Shown: one piece after another, positions 27,901 through 35,940 of the stretch
How positions within the stretch are numbered: position 1 is the first letter of the stretch
How the letters are laid out: every line of letters starts with the position of its first letter
NCBI GenBank assembly: GCA_050246015.1
Contig: JBFWWU010000017.1
Span: forward strand, 1-64,000
DNA length: 64,000 nt
Direction: 5' to 3'
DNA from: JTS-AC122 sp050246015
Lineage (GTDB): Bacteria > Planctomycetota > Phycisphaerae > Phycisphaerales > UBA1924
Program-made: the position numbers and the translations under genes
The notes under the pieces: model-generated
Seen by the model: only the letters and a program-made list of their open reading frames with translations
Told to the model about the DNA's origin: nothing
Database searches by the model: none

Positions 27901-30178
27901 CAACACCGCCTCCGGCCCCTGGTCGCGCACCGTCACCCTCGACCTGCCCGAGAGCCAGCCGCAGAACAACACCATCGCCACCCTCTGGGCTCGCACCAAG
28001 GTCGAGTCCATCATGGATTTGAACCTGACCCGCGCCCAGCAGGGCACCATCGCCGCCGATCAGCGCGGCCAGATCGTCTCCATCGGCGAGTCCTTCAACC
28101 TCGTTACCCAGTACACGAGTTTCGTCGCCGTTGATCGACTCCGCGTCACCATCGGCGGACGGTCGCGCCTCGTGCAGATCCCCATCGAGTTCGAGCACGG
28201 CGCCGAATGGTCCGGCTACTTCGGCGGCCCGCCGCTGCGCCGAGACTATGACGACGCCTACCTCGAAGGCGGCGCCGGCATGGATGGCGTGGATCAGAAC
28301 GGCGCCAGTCGGTTCGGCTCTTCGCTGAACTATGTCCCCGGCAACTGGGTCGGCACCGATATCGCCAGCGCCGCTCCCGGCTCGAAGGATGCGCCGCGTC
28401 TGCGCGTGGCGTTTGCATTCGATGAGGTCCCGCAAATTGACGTAGAGGCACTGCTCAAATCGGAAGTCAGCGCGCGGGCCCTTCAACCCGTGCTCGGCGA
28501 TGCAGCCGTGGGGTTCGATCCAACCGTCGCGGTGGTACCCGGATTGACCCGTCTGGACGCGGGGACCAACGTCTTTTACATCGCGCCTCAGCCGCTGTCC
28601 AATGCCGCGGTCACCGACTACAGCATGATGAGCGCGCTGCGGCGTGAAGACATGCTGGTGAACAGCGCCAACACCCAGCCGACCTCCGGCGTTCCAGCCG
28701 AACGTTCACGCGCGTACGCCCAGCTCGGCGAGGCGGTCCGCGAGAAGCAGCGATCAGTGCGAACGCCCGGCGCCCCGGCCGATGCTGGCGGCGCACCCGC
28801 CGCGGGCGCGCCGGGCGCCGCCGCGACGCCCGCGAGCAAGCCGGATGCCTCAAAGCAGAGCAGCGACCACTTCGACTTCCGCGGGCGCGGGGCCCGTCGC
28901 GAAGAGCCTCGCCAGGGAGTCGTCCAGAGCCCGACCCCGCCGCCGGCGTCTGAGCCGGCGCCCGCCAAGTCGGCGCCTCCTCCGGCTCCTTCGGGCGGGG
29001 GCGCGGGCGGCCCCGCGCCGGCATCTCCCGCTGATCGCAACTCCACCATTGCGGAGAAGAAGGACGCCGCGCCGGCCGAGAAGGAAACACCTTCCGAGCG
29101 CAGCCCCCGCGACAGTGCAGGCGCCAAGCGCCCGGCAGACGCGAACGAAGCCTCTCCCGAAACAGGACAGTCCAACCGCCAGGACAAACTGAACCCCGCC
29201 GTCGATCTTGGTCGCCCGGTCAACGAGACGGCCCCGGCAGGCAATACACCGGCCGCGGTCGCCGATGCCCAGCCGATCTCACCCGCCGAGCAGTTGGGCC
29301 GGTTCATTGAGACCGCCCAGCGCGCCACCGACCCCGCCGAGCGCTTCAGCCGCGTGACGATCGAGCCCGCGGGTGATCAGGCACTCATTGATCGCTACCT
29401 CAACGACCTTGACGATCAGGCCCGCTCGGCGGTGGCGGCTCTGGAACAGGCAATCGCCCAGTCCGACGCGGCCGCCACGTTCGACCAGGCGATTGATGCC
29501 GCACCCACCGGTGTCCCTCCGGACGCCGGGGACAAGCCAGCCGATCCCGCCCGCACGTCGCACGACGCGGCCAAGACCGCCTCGGCGACGCCGGCTGAAT
29601 CCGCCTCACTCCCCCCCGCTCCCGTCGTCCGCCCCGTTCGCCGCGAGGAAGTCGCGATGCATGTTGCTTCCCTGGCCAAGCGACACAGGCTCGACGACGC
29701 GCGCACCTGGGCGGCCACCTTCGCGCAGGTCGCTCCCGACTACGACATCGCCACGAAGATGCTCGCCGTGCTCAATGACGAGTCGTTCAAGGACTCGCAT
29801 CGCGAGGCCGCGGTTGTCATGCTCGGCGAGCAAGCCGCCCACCAACTCGCCGCGCTCGTCCGCGAGGCGCGAATCCGCGCGGTCGTCGAAGAGTCGCTCG
29901 TTCCCTTCGCGCTCGGCCAGGGCTACCCGGACGTTCTCGGCCGGCTCTTCGACGGCCCGTTCCCCGAGCACGGCGTGATGATCGAGGGCGGCCTCGCCGT
30001 CAGCCTCGTGGTGCGCGATACCGAGGTAGACACGCTCAAGAAGTTGGGCGAGGCCGGGCTGCGCGTCGAATCGCACGACGCCGCCGCCCGCGTCGTCGTC
30101 GGCGTCATCCCGCTGGGCCGACTCGACGACCTGGCTCTCGTCCCCGCGGTGCGCAAGGTCGAGATGATGAGGGAATAG
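24953..30178 (+). CDS. Large membrane protein with VIT and split VWA domains; candidate ECF partner
   Basis: A 1741-residue protein. The first about 130 residues are a short hydrophilic region with Ala/Gln-rich helix ELEALLRQWHAQNAARAAAG, then one hydrophobic helix (AAAVLSLASVMAYFVSIS, about 136-154). A VIT domain follows (about 205-345: QVSGFLSRVNVKQIYLNPHS, VETVYTFPLSERAAVDRMTM). The VWA domain has MIDAS residues DRSGS (Asp630), GGGTEM (Thr700) and FITDGEIGN (Asp844), with about 110 inserted residues between Thr and the last Asp. A Pro/Ala/Ser linker covers about 1263-1456 and a helical C-terminus ends in VVVGVIPLGRLDDLALVPAV. The start ATG has GGAGGAG upstream. The N-terminal part is inferred to face the cytoplasm. 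Confidence 0.85.
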   Translation: MNDGTNDNLNRITPGTDAAGGAPQSAPELEALLRQWHAQNAARAAAGRDRLLAALRAGSDAAPGVSSASSDALCDAGAGAPAPGRMTLPSLMEEIEGRAPRSVSDHTVMPHPPHDRRGTANRSVLRRIFMNRYSPLAAAVLSLASVMAYFVSISGPSGLNGSRPGDGAGDIRLAVDSENLRLIKQACEDRYVMAPDGGRLDAIDGLGNVLGPCILKHTDVSVQVSGFLSRVNVKQIYLNPHSAKVETVYTFPLSERAAVDRMTMTIGNRVIEGQVKERAEAQRIYQEAKALGRVASLLEQERPNIFTQSIANIEPQAEVAIEISYVEVLSPRDGVYSFTFPTTISPRYIPGEMRTWEASPPRPRPELPELPPGFRPRRGITLIGPASVVEMTAGDTSHSTLLATDLARELVRAKPVFPIPPTRATVWYNFVVRYDDGSRETGTLYTSGAGSVNNRWFYSPELARRAGNPWPPAPIVEQPIPDGHPGAAPTTAVPDADRITPMPVRPDQRAGHDISITVSIDPGGPGVYDVSSGSHTIATQSAGEFLRPPAGDDGAGRGVPRVAVRLAGERDIPNRDFNLTWKVTSSIDQPIVLTHTGSKEQGNFFFVSLLPPARAEDSLAVPREIMFVLDRSGSMKGFKFEQAKALIDATLATMRATDTFNVLCFSNNFETLWPTPRRATPENLAEARAFYNREGAGGGTEMLKVIGAALSPGVGPGQPTPPPPPPIQVISPENLANLPADGRDVIVDVPRGRLDNLDDQGNDRLPNRLIRMNGMPDLKVRIRNRLFAIIAPSIRLAGSWVTENGERILSVTQVDAGGNVDGAPRAVIEPAPVKPIRIVAFITDGEIGNDMQVLDAIRQHRGDARVFSFAVGDSPNRYLLDGMARLGRGEVEYVPLNSDPAQVIKRFAQRVSTPVLTDIAAQFSPNLRPLVQPGDTYTALGGGGGAGERVSDFEFIPDLYDQKPVIIVGRYTAPGSGTLTLSGNTASGPWSRTVTLDLPESQPQNNTIATLWARTKVESIMDLNLTRAQQGTIAADQRGQIVSIGESFNLVTQYTSFVAVDRLRVTIGGRSRLVQIPIEFEHGAEWSGYFGGPPLRRDYDDAYLEGGAGMDGVDQNGASRFGSSLNYVPGNWVGTDIASAAPGSKDAPRLRVAFAFDEVPQIDVEALLKSEVSARALQPVLGDAAVGFDPTVAVVPGLTRLDAGTNVFYIAPQPLSNAAVTDYSMMSALRREDMLVNSANTQPTSGVPAERSRAYAQLGEAVREKQRSVRTPGAPADAGGAPAAGAPGAAATPASKPDASKQSSDHFDFRGRGARREEPRQGVVQSPTPPPASEPAPAKSAPPPAPSGGGAGGPAPASPADRNSTIAEKKDAAPAEKETPSERSPRDSAGAKRPADANEASPETGQSNRQDKLNPAVDLGRPVNETAPAGNTPAAVADAQPISPAEQLGRFIETAQRATDPAERFSRVTIEPAGDQALIDRYLNDLDDQARSAVAALEQAIAQSDAAATFDQAIDAAPTGVPPDAGDKPADPARTSHDAAKTASATPAESASLPPAPVVRPVRREEVAMHVASLAKRHRLDDARTWAATFAQVAPDYDIATKMLAVLNDESFKDSHREAAVVMLGEQAAHQLAALVREARIRAVVEESLVPFALGQGYPDVLGRLFDGPFPEHGVMIEGGLAVSLVVRDTEVDTLKKLGEAGLRVESHDAAARVVVGVIPLGRLDDLALVPAVRKVEMMRE

Positions 30179-30213
30179 CGGCGCGACGGCAGGTGGCCCC
30201 GATCGTGACTGAA

Positions 30214-30302
30214 TGTGCCACTGATCGTGGGCAGGGCCAGTGCGTGTGGGCAGACGCGAGGCGGGGGACACCGATCGTGCAAAAGCCACGATCGGTGGCA
30301 CA
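30214..30302. repeat. Seventeen-base inverted repeat between operon and accA
   Basis: TGTGCCACTGATCGTGG (30214-30230) is a 16/17 reverse complement of CCACGATCGGTGGCACA (30286-30302). Nested inside is a perfect ten-base hairpin, ACCGATCGTG/CACGATCGGT (30270-30279, 30287-30296) with a seven-base loop. It lies between the VIT/VWA gene and accA. It may be a terminator, an RNA element or a mobile palindromic unit. Confidence 0.75.
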
Positions 30303-30360
30303 CCTGCACGTGCGGGCTTTCTACGATCTCCCGCGATGTCCATTCCTTCCGGGAGCGTTC

Positions 30361-31470
30361 ATGTCGTCCTTTTACCAACTCGATTTTGAGAAGCCGCTGG
30401 TCGAACTTGAGCGACGGATCGAAACGCTCGTGAACCGGCTCGATCGCGTCGGCGCGGAAACATCAGCGCCGCCCGCACCCGCCGCGCCGCAACCAGACGC
30501 CCTCGCCCGCGCCGCGGGCCTGGCCGTCGCCGAGGCCGAGCCCGGGTCCCTGGACGACCCCGGCTCGTCGCCGGAAACGTCGAGCGATCCCGTCGCACTG
30601 GCCCGGCAGATCGACAACCTGCGCGAGCAGCACCGCGCGACGCTCTCGCATCTCTACGCCAACCTCTCCGCGTGGGACACCGTCCGCGTCGCGCGCCACC
30701 CCAAGCGCCCCCAGACCCGCGATTACATCGAGATGATCGGCAAGGACTTCTGCGAACTCCACGGCGACCGGCGCTTCGGCGACGACCCCGCCATGGTCAC
30801 CGGCTTCGTCCGCTTCGGATCGATCAAGTGCCTCGTCGTCGGGCATCACAAGGGCCGCTCCACCGCCGAGAAGATCGCCTGCCACTTCGGGTGCGCCCAC
30901 CCCGAAGGCTACCGCAAGGCACTCCACAAAATGCAACTTGCCGAGAAACTCGGCCTCCCCATCGTCACGTTTGTTGACACGCCCGGTGCGTACCCCGGCA
31001 TCGGCGCCGAGCAGCGCGGGCAAGCCGAAGCGATTGCCGTCAACATGCGCGAGATGAGCCGGCTCAAGACCCCGATCATCAGTCTGGTCATCGGCGAGGG
31101 CGGCTCTGGGGGGGCGCTGGGCATCGCCGTCGCCGATCACGTCGCCATGCTCGAATACTCCTGGTACTCCGTCATCAGCCCCGAGGGGTGCGCCGCCATC
31201 CTCTGGAAGCAGGCCAATGAGCAGACCAACTCCGCCGCGGCGGCTTCGCTGAGGCTCACCTCCAAGGACAACCTCGAACTCGGGATCGTTGATTCGATCA
31301 TCCCAGAGCCGCTGGGCGGCGCGCATCGGGATCCCCGAGCCATCGCGTCCGCCGTCGAACGCTGGATCGTCGATCGCATCCAGGAACTCAAATCACACAA
31401 CCCGGCGATCCTCCCACAGCACCGCTACGAACGCTTCCGAAGGATGGGATCGCTCCTGGAAACCGCGTGA
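30361..31470 (+). CDS. accA: Acetyl-CoA carboxylase carboxyltransferase subunit alpha
   Basis: AccA, with AccD, transfers the carboxyl group from carboxybiotin to acetyl-CoA in fatty-acid synthesis. The N-terminal helix FYQLDFEKPLVELERRIETLV is followed by a linker that is longer than usual (about residues 34-80, Ala/Pro/Asp/Ser-rich), then ARHPKRPQTRDYIEMIGKDFCELHGDR and GDDPAMVTGF. The carboxyltransferase core includes VTFVDTPGAYPGIGAEQRGQ, MREMSRLKTPIISLVIGEGGSGGALGIA, and YSVISPEGCAAILWK. Length is 369, against about 320 typical, because of the linker. ATG at 30361 begins the normal family start. The partner gene accD is not in the window. Confidence 0.95.
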   Translation: MSSFYQLDFEKPLVELERRIETLVNRLDRVGAETSAPPAPAAPQPDALARAAGLAVAEAEPGSLDDPGSSPETSSDPVALARQIDNLREQHRATLSHLYANLSAWDTVRVARHPKRPQTRDYIEMIGKDFCELHGDRRFGDDPAMVTGFVRFGSIKCLVVGHHKGRSTAEKIACHFGCAHPEGYRKALHKMQLAEKLGLPIVTFVDTPGAYPGIGAEQRGQAEAIAVNMREMSRLKTPIISLVIGEGGSGGALGIAVADHVAMLEYSWYSVISPEGCAAILWKQANEQTNSAAAASLRLTSKDNLELGIVDSIIPEPLGGAHRDPRAIASAVERWIVDRIQELKSHNPAILPQHRYERFRRMGSLLETA

Positions 31471-31573
31471 TCGACCATTCTTGTCCGAAATCTCGGCATT
31501 TACACGACCTGAATAGGTGTACATTCGCGCGAAAACGGGGTACTTGTTCGTATCTCGTATGTAAAAGCCTGCT

Positions 31574-31602
31574 TTGACGTCGATGCGGGAATCCGCTAAA
31601 CT
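31574..31602 (+). promoter_or_regulatory. Sigma70-type promoter upstream of DksA-like gene
   Basis: TTGACG (31574-31579), a 17-base spacer, then TAAACT (31597-31602) form a good match to the housekeeping -35/-10 pattern. The surrounding 31480-31600 stretch is AT-richer than the average here. Transcription would start near 31609 with a leader of about 130 bases before the gene at 31739. This leader has no structure that I recognised. Confidence 0.55.
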
Positions 31603-31738
31603 ACCAGACTCTTCGTTGCGTGAGGGCCGTTGCAGAATCCCGTGTGTGCGGCAGGGACTCACCCTTCGATGAAGTCTGGCACTCTTGGGCGTGCCCGCGA
31701 TCACAGGATCTCGGCACTGGTTGTAAGCGGACTCCGTC

Positions 31739-32626
31739 ATGCCGAGTAAGAGCGCGAAAAAAACAACGAAAAAGCACAGAGCATCGGCACGCACAGCGCC
31801 AAAGCCTTCGGGGAAGAAGTCGGCCAGGCCGTCGAAGAAGAGCCCTGCCGGGAAACGGGCCCCGGCGGCGTCGAGCAAATCGAGCAAGCCGTCCGCGGGA
31901 AGCGGTTCAAAGGGCTCGGCATCTCGCGGCACTCCGAAAAAGAATGGCGCCAGCGCGGGTCCGTCCAAGAAACCCGCCGCGCCGGCCCCCGCTGGCTCGT
32001 CAAAGACACCGGCGCCGAAGCACACGAGTTCCAAGGAGCCACCGGCGGCCCCTTCGGCGACCTCTTCCAAACTTGGGAGCGCCAGGAAGCCGAAGGTCAA
32101 GTCCAAGATCCAGATGCCGGTCGACCCGCTCTTCAAGCCCGGCGCGAAGTGGAAGCCGCTGATTCCGTCGGGTCCCAACGCCACGCCGACGGGTCTTGTC
32201 GGGCACCACGCCCACGGACGCGACAACGGGCGCGGACCGATCAAGTCAACGCTCGGCAAGCGGGACCTGGACCACTATCGCACGATCCTCCTGCGCAAGC
32301 GCGCCGAACTCGTGGGCGATATCCGTCACATGGAAGACGAGGCGCTGCGCCAATCCGGGAGCGGGTCACTCTCGCAGACGCCTCAGCACATGGCGGATCA
32401 GGGGAGCGATACCTTTGAGCAATCACTCTCGCTCGACCTGGCGGCCGTCGATCGCAGCCTGATCCGCGAGATCGACGACGCACTCAAGCGCATCGAAGAC
32501 GGCACCTACGGCATGTGCGAGCGCACCGGCAAGCCGATCAACGCGATGCGCCTGTCCGAGTTGCCGTGGGCTCGATATTCCATCGAGGCCGCCCGCGAAC
32601 TCGAGCGCCGACCGTACCAGGAGTGA
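31739..32626 (+). CDS. DksA/TraR-like protein with basic histone-tail-like N-terminus
   Basis: A 295-residue protein. The first about 130 residues are almost wholly Lys/Ser/Ala/Pro (SKSAKKTTKKHRASARTAPK and so on), like an unstructured histone H1 or nucleoid-type tail. The C-terminal part is a DksA/TraR fold: helical KRDLDHYRTILLRKRAELVGDIRHME, DRSLIREIDDALKRIEDGTYG, then CERTGKPINAMRLSELPWARYSIEAARELE. In DksA the last section is a zinc finger with several cysteines. Here only Cys260 remains, so zinc binding is lost. DksA-type proteins bind the secondary channel of RNA polymerase; this one may also bind DNA through the tail. A promoter-like sequence lies at 31574. The stop overlaps a GTG in the lspA frame. 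Confidence 0.85.
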   Translation: MPSKSAKKTTKKHRASARTAPKPSGKKSARPSKKSPAGKRAPAASSKSSKPSAGSGSKGSASRGTPKKNGASAGPSKKPAAPAPAGSSKTPAPKHTSSKEPPAAPSATSSKLGSARKPKVKSKIQMPVDPLFKPGAKWKPLIPSGPNATPTGLVGHHAHGRDNGRGPIKSTLGKRDLDHYRTILLRKRAELVGDIRHMEDEALRQSGSGSLSQTPQHMADQGSDTFEQSLSLDLAAVDRSLIREIDDALKRIEDGTYGMCERTGKPINAMRLSELPWARYSIEAARELERRPYQE

Positions 32627-32787
32627 ACCTGCCCGAGTTCCTCTCTCTCCGCCTTTCTCCACCGGCCGATGGGACGTTTTTTACCGTGAGCGACACGTCT
32701 GCGGAAAGACCCGATGTTTCCTCGACGGCGGCCTCGCCCGTGTCAGCCGGTTCAGCCGCTCTTCGATCGGCTACGCTCTCGGTTGCC

Positions 32788-33462
32788 ATGACGGCGGCAA
32801 CCCCGACCGGCGAGCGACTCCCTCGCTCCTCGCTCCGCGCCTGGCACAGCAAGAAGGCCTGGTGCACGCTGCTGATCGTCACCGTCGGCTCGCTGGCCAT
32901 CGATCTGCTGACCAAGTGGATCGCGTTCCGATCCATCGCCGGGAATCCGGTCGTCGTTCGACGCAGCGAAGTGCTCGCGCTCGCCGCGCAGGATCCGCGC
33001 TCGGTCGGTTCGCTGGTTCCCGTCCACGACCCGCTCACGATCATCCCGCGGGTGCTCGACCTGACCTTGGTGCTCAATCCCGGGGCGGTCTTCGGCGTCG
33101 GCCCCGGCAAGCGCTGGTTCTTCGTCGTCTTCACCGGCGTGGCGCTCGCCTTCGGGATGTGGATGTTCGCGCGATGGACCCGTTCACGCGATACGCTCGC
33201 GCACGCCGCGATCGGGTTGCTCCTGGGCGGCGGGCTGGGCAACCTCTACGACCGGCTCGCCCTGGGCTGCGTGCGGGACTTCCTGCACCCACTCCCCGGG
33301 CTCAGGTGGCCGGGCGGCTGGCGCCCCTTCGGGGGCGATGGTCAGATCTGGCCCTACGTCTCCAATATCGCCGACCTGCTGCTGCTCATCGGCATTGGGA
33401 TGCTCCTGGTGTTCCTGTGGCGCCGACCGGATCCACGCGCCGCCGCGGCCCCAGGGGGCTGA
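32788..33462 (+). CDS. lspA: Lipoprotein signal peptidase LspA
   Basis: LspA is the inner-membrane aspartyl peptidase that removes signal peptides from prolipoproteins. The motifs present are a first helix LLIVTVGSLAIDLLTKWIAF, LTLVLNPGAVFGVG, the catalytic GNLYDRLALGCVRDFLH, and SNIADLLLLIGIGMLLVF with the second catalytic Asp. There are insertions between helix 1 and the core (VVVRRSEVLALAAQDP...) compared with ordinary LspA. The frame is open upstream; ATG at 32788 gives 224 residues, but GTG at 32686 or GTG at 32623, which overlaps the upstream stop by four bases (GTGA), could also be used. This agrees with the lipoproteins seen at 13298 and 13939. Confidence 0.9.
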   Translation: MTAATPTGERLPRSSLRAWHSKKAWCTLLIVTVGSLAIDLLTKWIAFRSIAGNPVVVRRSEVLALAAQDPRSVGSLVPVHDPLTIIPRVLDLTLVLNPGAVFGVGPGKRWFFVVFTGVALAFGMWMFARWTRSRDTLAHAAIGLLLGGGLGNLYDRLALGCVRDFLHPLPGLRWPGGWRPFGGDGQIWPYVSNIADLLLLIGIGMLLVFLWRRPDPRAAAAPGG

Positions 33463-33468
33463 CCATCG

Positions 33469-33930
33469 TCACACCGCCAACGGCGTCGCTCCCCTGGCCG
33501 CCTGTGAGGTCGGGGGCGGCGTGATGACCGGCTCCTCGCTGGGCGCCAGCACCGCTTTGAGGTCGATCATCAGGTAGTCCGAGCGAGTGGGATTCGGCGG
33601 CGGCAGTTTGGCGCGGCAAGGCGGGAACTCCCGGAACTGCAGCACCTCCACTCCGACGATGCTGAGGTTGTCGTGAACCATGTGCGAGTGGCGCACCACC
33701 GCGCGCTTCCACGCGCTCGTCGCCCCGGCGCTCTCGACCTGCAACTCGATGAGCGAGTCCTGGGCCGGCGGATCTTCGCCCCTCCACGCAAACGCCAGCC
33801 CGTCGTCAGACGATTCCAGCAGCAGGGCCGTACGCGGCGACACCATGGACTCCGAATGGCGCCACGCCAGCACGTCGGAACGGCGCAAGCGGACCTGGCG
33901 ACGAACTTCAGCAAAATCAATCCTGGTCAT
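33469..33930 (-). CDS. PilZ-like domain protein
   Basis: A 153-residue cytoplasmic protein. RRQVRLRRSDVLAW provides the basic N-terminal element and LLLESSDDGLAFAW resembles the second PilZ motif (D/N-x-S-x-x-G), here with Glu at the first position. A short beta segment (SLIELQVESAG, WKRAVVRHSHMV) follows, then LSIVGVEVLQF. PilZ domains bind cyclic-di-GMP. Its ATG at 33930 overlaps the end of the next upstream gene by four bases (ATGA), so the two PilZ genes are translationally coupled. The Pro-rich C-terminus is not family-typical. It is convergent with lspA, ending six bases from it. Confidence 0.68.
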   Translation of the reverse strand: MTRIDFAEVRRQVRLRRSDVLAWRHSESMVSPRTALLLESSDDGLAFAWRGEDPPAQDSLIELQVESAGATSAWKRAVVRHSHMVHDNLSIVGVEVLQFREFPPCRAKLPPPNPTRSDYLMIDLKAVLAPSEEPVITPPPTSQAARGATPLAV

Positions 33931-34268
33931 GAGCGGTTCTCCATTTCGGGTCCTGATGCCGGAACGGCCGGCCTCTCGGTCCCCTTCACCCAGCAGCAAC
34001 CGACCAGCACGCCTTCATCGGATCGGGAATCGACGCGAACAACCCTGGCTCGCTCGCCGAACTCGGCCCGTCGACCGATAAGCCGCAGCGTCGCCCCTGG
34101 TCTGAACGCGCCGCCGGCATCCTGCACCAGCATCGCGATGCCGCTGCACGATTCGTCGGTCACCGTCCCGCGACGGAGTGGCCGCCCCGCTTGCAGGCGG
34201 ATCGCCACGCCGACCTTGCAGGATGTCCGTCGGCCTCGTCGTGCGGAAACTCGCGGTGCGGTCGTCAT
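33927..34268 (-). CDS. PilZ domain protein
   Basis: A 113-residue PilZ domain protein, a probable c-di-GMP receptor. The basic RRGRRTSCKVGVAIRLQ is followed by TVTDESCSGIAMLV, which contains DxSxxG (DESCSG) exactly. Strands GATLRLIGRRAEF and VGCCWV complete the fold. It lies about 100 bases downstream of the REC-GGDEF-HD gene on the same strand, and is coupled by an ATGA overlap to the second PilZ gene. That arrangement places two receptors beside the enzyme expected to make or degrade the ligand. Confidence 0.78.
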   Translation of the reverse strand: MTTAPRVSARRGRRTSCKVGVAIRLQAGRPLRRGTVTDESCSGIAMLVQDAGGAFRPGATLRLIGRRAEFGERARVVRVDSRSDEGVLVGCCWVKGTERPAVPASGPEMENRS

Positions 34269-34371
34269 GTTGCCATCTCCAGCGATTGAATACCGGGGCG
34301 CTTCCGAAACATCGCCGGGGACTCATCCAACTCAAGCCCCGCGCTCGGCAGGTCTCCCGGCAAAGCGTTGA

Positions 34372-35940
34372 TCACGCGGCGGCCTGCTGCACTAGGTTGG
34401 CCAGCAGCGGACCGTGATCGACAAAGTGAGCCGTCTCGACCACGTCCGGATCGAACTGTCCCCCGCGTTCGCGCCGCAGTTCACACAGGACCTGCGAAAC
34501 CGACCGCGGCGGGGAATACGGGCGATCCTCCACCATGGCGGCAAAGGCGTCGGCGAGCGTGATGATCGAGCGCGGGGTGCCTTCGCGCCGCGCCATCCCG
34601 GGCTTACCCGCCGCCGAGTCGTAGCGAAGGTGATGATCCGCGATGACCCGCACGACCGCGGAGGGCAGACCGAGTTTCTCGGCGATTTCGGATCCGAGCC
34701 GCGCGTGCTCGTCAACGAACCGCTTCTCGTCGTCGGACAACACCGACGCTTTGGCCAGGAGGGTCTCGGGGATGCTCACCTTGCCGATATCGTGGGCGAT
34801 CGCGCCCAGCGCGATGTCGTTGAGTTCGTCCTGGCGGAGCCGCATCGCCCCTCCGATCGCGACCCCCAGCCGCCGCACCAGTTCGCTGTGAGGCCCGACG
34901 TGTTCGCGCTGCACCGTCCCGAGCGTGTGGTGCACCGCGGCCAGAAACGCCCGTACGCGATCCGCGGGTTCCGCGATCGCGCGAGCCGCCACTTGCTCCG
35001 CCACGGCCAGCATCTGCACCATGTGCGACGTGCACACCCGGTCCCGGCCCCGGTTCTTCGCGAAGTACAGCGCGTCGTCCGCCCGGCGCACCGCCTGATC
35101 CGCGTCCTCCCGGCTGCTCCCGACGGCGACACCAACACTGATCGATACCTCGATCGGACCCGACGCGACGACGGGGGGCTGCTCGGCCACCCCGCGGCGG
35201 AGAGAATCGGCGAAGATCCACGCCGCCGCCACGTCCTGCACCGGCATGATGATCAGGAACTCCTCCCCGCCCCATCTCACGACCGTCTCGTCCTGCGAGG
35301 CGGACTGCTGCAGCACCTGCGCGACGTGGCGCAGCACGCCGTCGCCCGCCTCGTGCCCGAACCGGTCGTTCACCGACTTGAAATGATCAATATCCACCAT
35401 CACCATGGCTCGCTGCGTTCCCTCGGATTCTGAGCAGCGTCTGGCAAGCAGGCGAGCGGCGTAGCGGCGGTTCCACAGGCCTGTCAGCAGATCGCGATCC
35501 GCCGCACGCCGCAGTTCCCGGATGCGTCGCTCGGCGCGCCGGCGCTCCCGGGCCGCGCCGTCGGCCCGCGAGACCGCCCGGTCGATCGCCTTCCACAACA
35601 GCCCCGGGCAGATCGCGTCGTGCTTGGGCACGTAATCCGACACGCCGTGCCGCATGCTCTCGATCACCACGGACTGGGTGGTGCTGGAGGAAATAACAAC
35701 AACGGGGGTGCCTTCAAGGAGCGGGCCGGCCTGCTCGAGAAGATCGCTCGCGGTGTTCGGACCGATATTGAAATCGAGAATGACGCACGAGTAGCGATCG
35801 TGCCCGATAGCGTCCAGAAAATCGGGCGCGCTCGCGACGATCTTGATCTCGATCGTCGGACGCCCATCCACCAGCGCACGAAGCAGCAATCGCTGATGGT
35901 CTGAATCATCCTCCACGAGGAGCAGTCGAGTATGTGACAT
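34372..35940 (-). CDS. Response regulator with REC, GGDEF and HD-GYP-like domains
   Basis: A 522-residue cytoplasmic regulator. The receiver domain has LLLVEDDSD, phospho-acceptor Asp56 in CVILDFNIG, and the Lys in VSDYVPKHD. The GGDEF domain has RDLLTGLWNRRYAARLL, MVMVDIDHFKSVNDRFGHEAGD and the catalytic GGEEF (WGGEEFLIIM). No RxxD inhibitory site is seen at the usual place. The HD domain has AHDIGKVSIPETLLAK and HHLRYDSAAGKPG, where the expected GYP is changed to a Gly-Lys-Pro-Gly sequence. Overall it may synthesise c-di-GMP while the HD part could degrade or sense it. It is divergent from the large kinase at 36251 and upstream of two PilZ genes. Confidence 0.9.
   Translation of the reverse strand: MSHTRLLLVEDDSDHQRLLLRALVDGRPTIEIKIVASAPDFLDAIGHDRYSCVILDFNIGPNTASDLLEQAGPLLEGTPVVVISSSTTQSVVIESMRHGVSDYVPKHDAICPGLLWKAIDRAVSRADGAARERRRAERRIRELRRAADRDLLTGLWNRRYAARLLARRCSESEGTQRAMVMVDIDHFKSVNDRFGHEAGDGVLRHVAQVLQQSASQDETVVRWGGEEFLIIMPVQDVAAAWIFADSLRRGVAEQPPVVASGPIEVSISVGVAVGSSREDADQAVRRADDALYFAKNRGRDRVCTSHMVQMLAVAEQVAARAIAEPADRVRAFLAAVHHTLGTVQREHVGPHSELVRRLGVAIGGAMRLRQDELNDIALGAIAHDIGKVSIPETLLAKASVLSDDEKRFVDEHARLGSEIAEKLGLPSAVVRVIADHHLRYDSAAGKPGMARREGTPRSIITLADAFAAMVEDRPYSPPRSVSQVLCELRRERGGQFDPDVVETAHFVDHGPLLANLVQQAAA

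Noticed and set aside
27347..28486. 379-codon antisense frame inside the VIT/VWA gene
   Set aside because: Gly/Asp/Val-rich antisense shadow with no motif.
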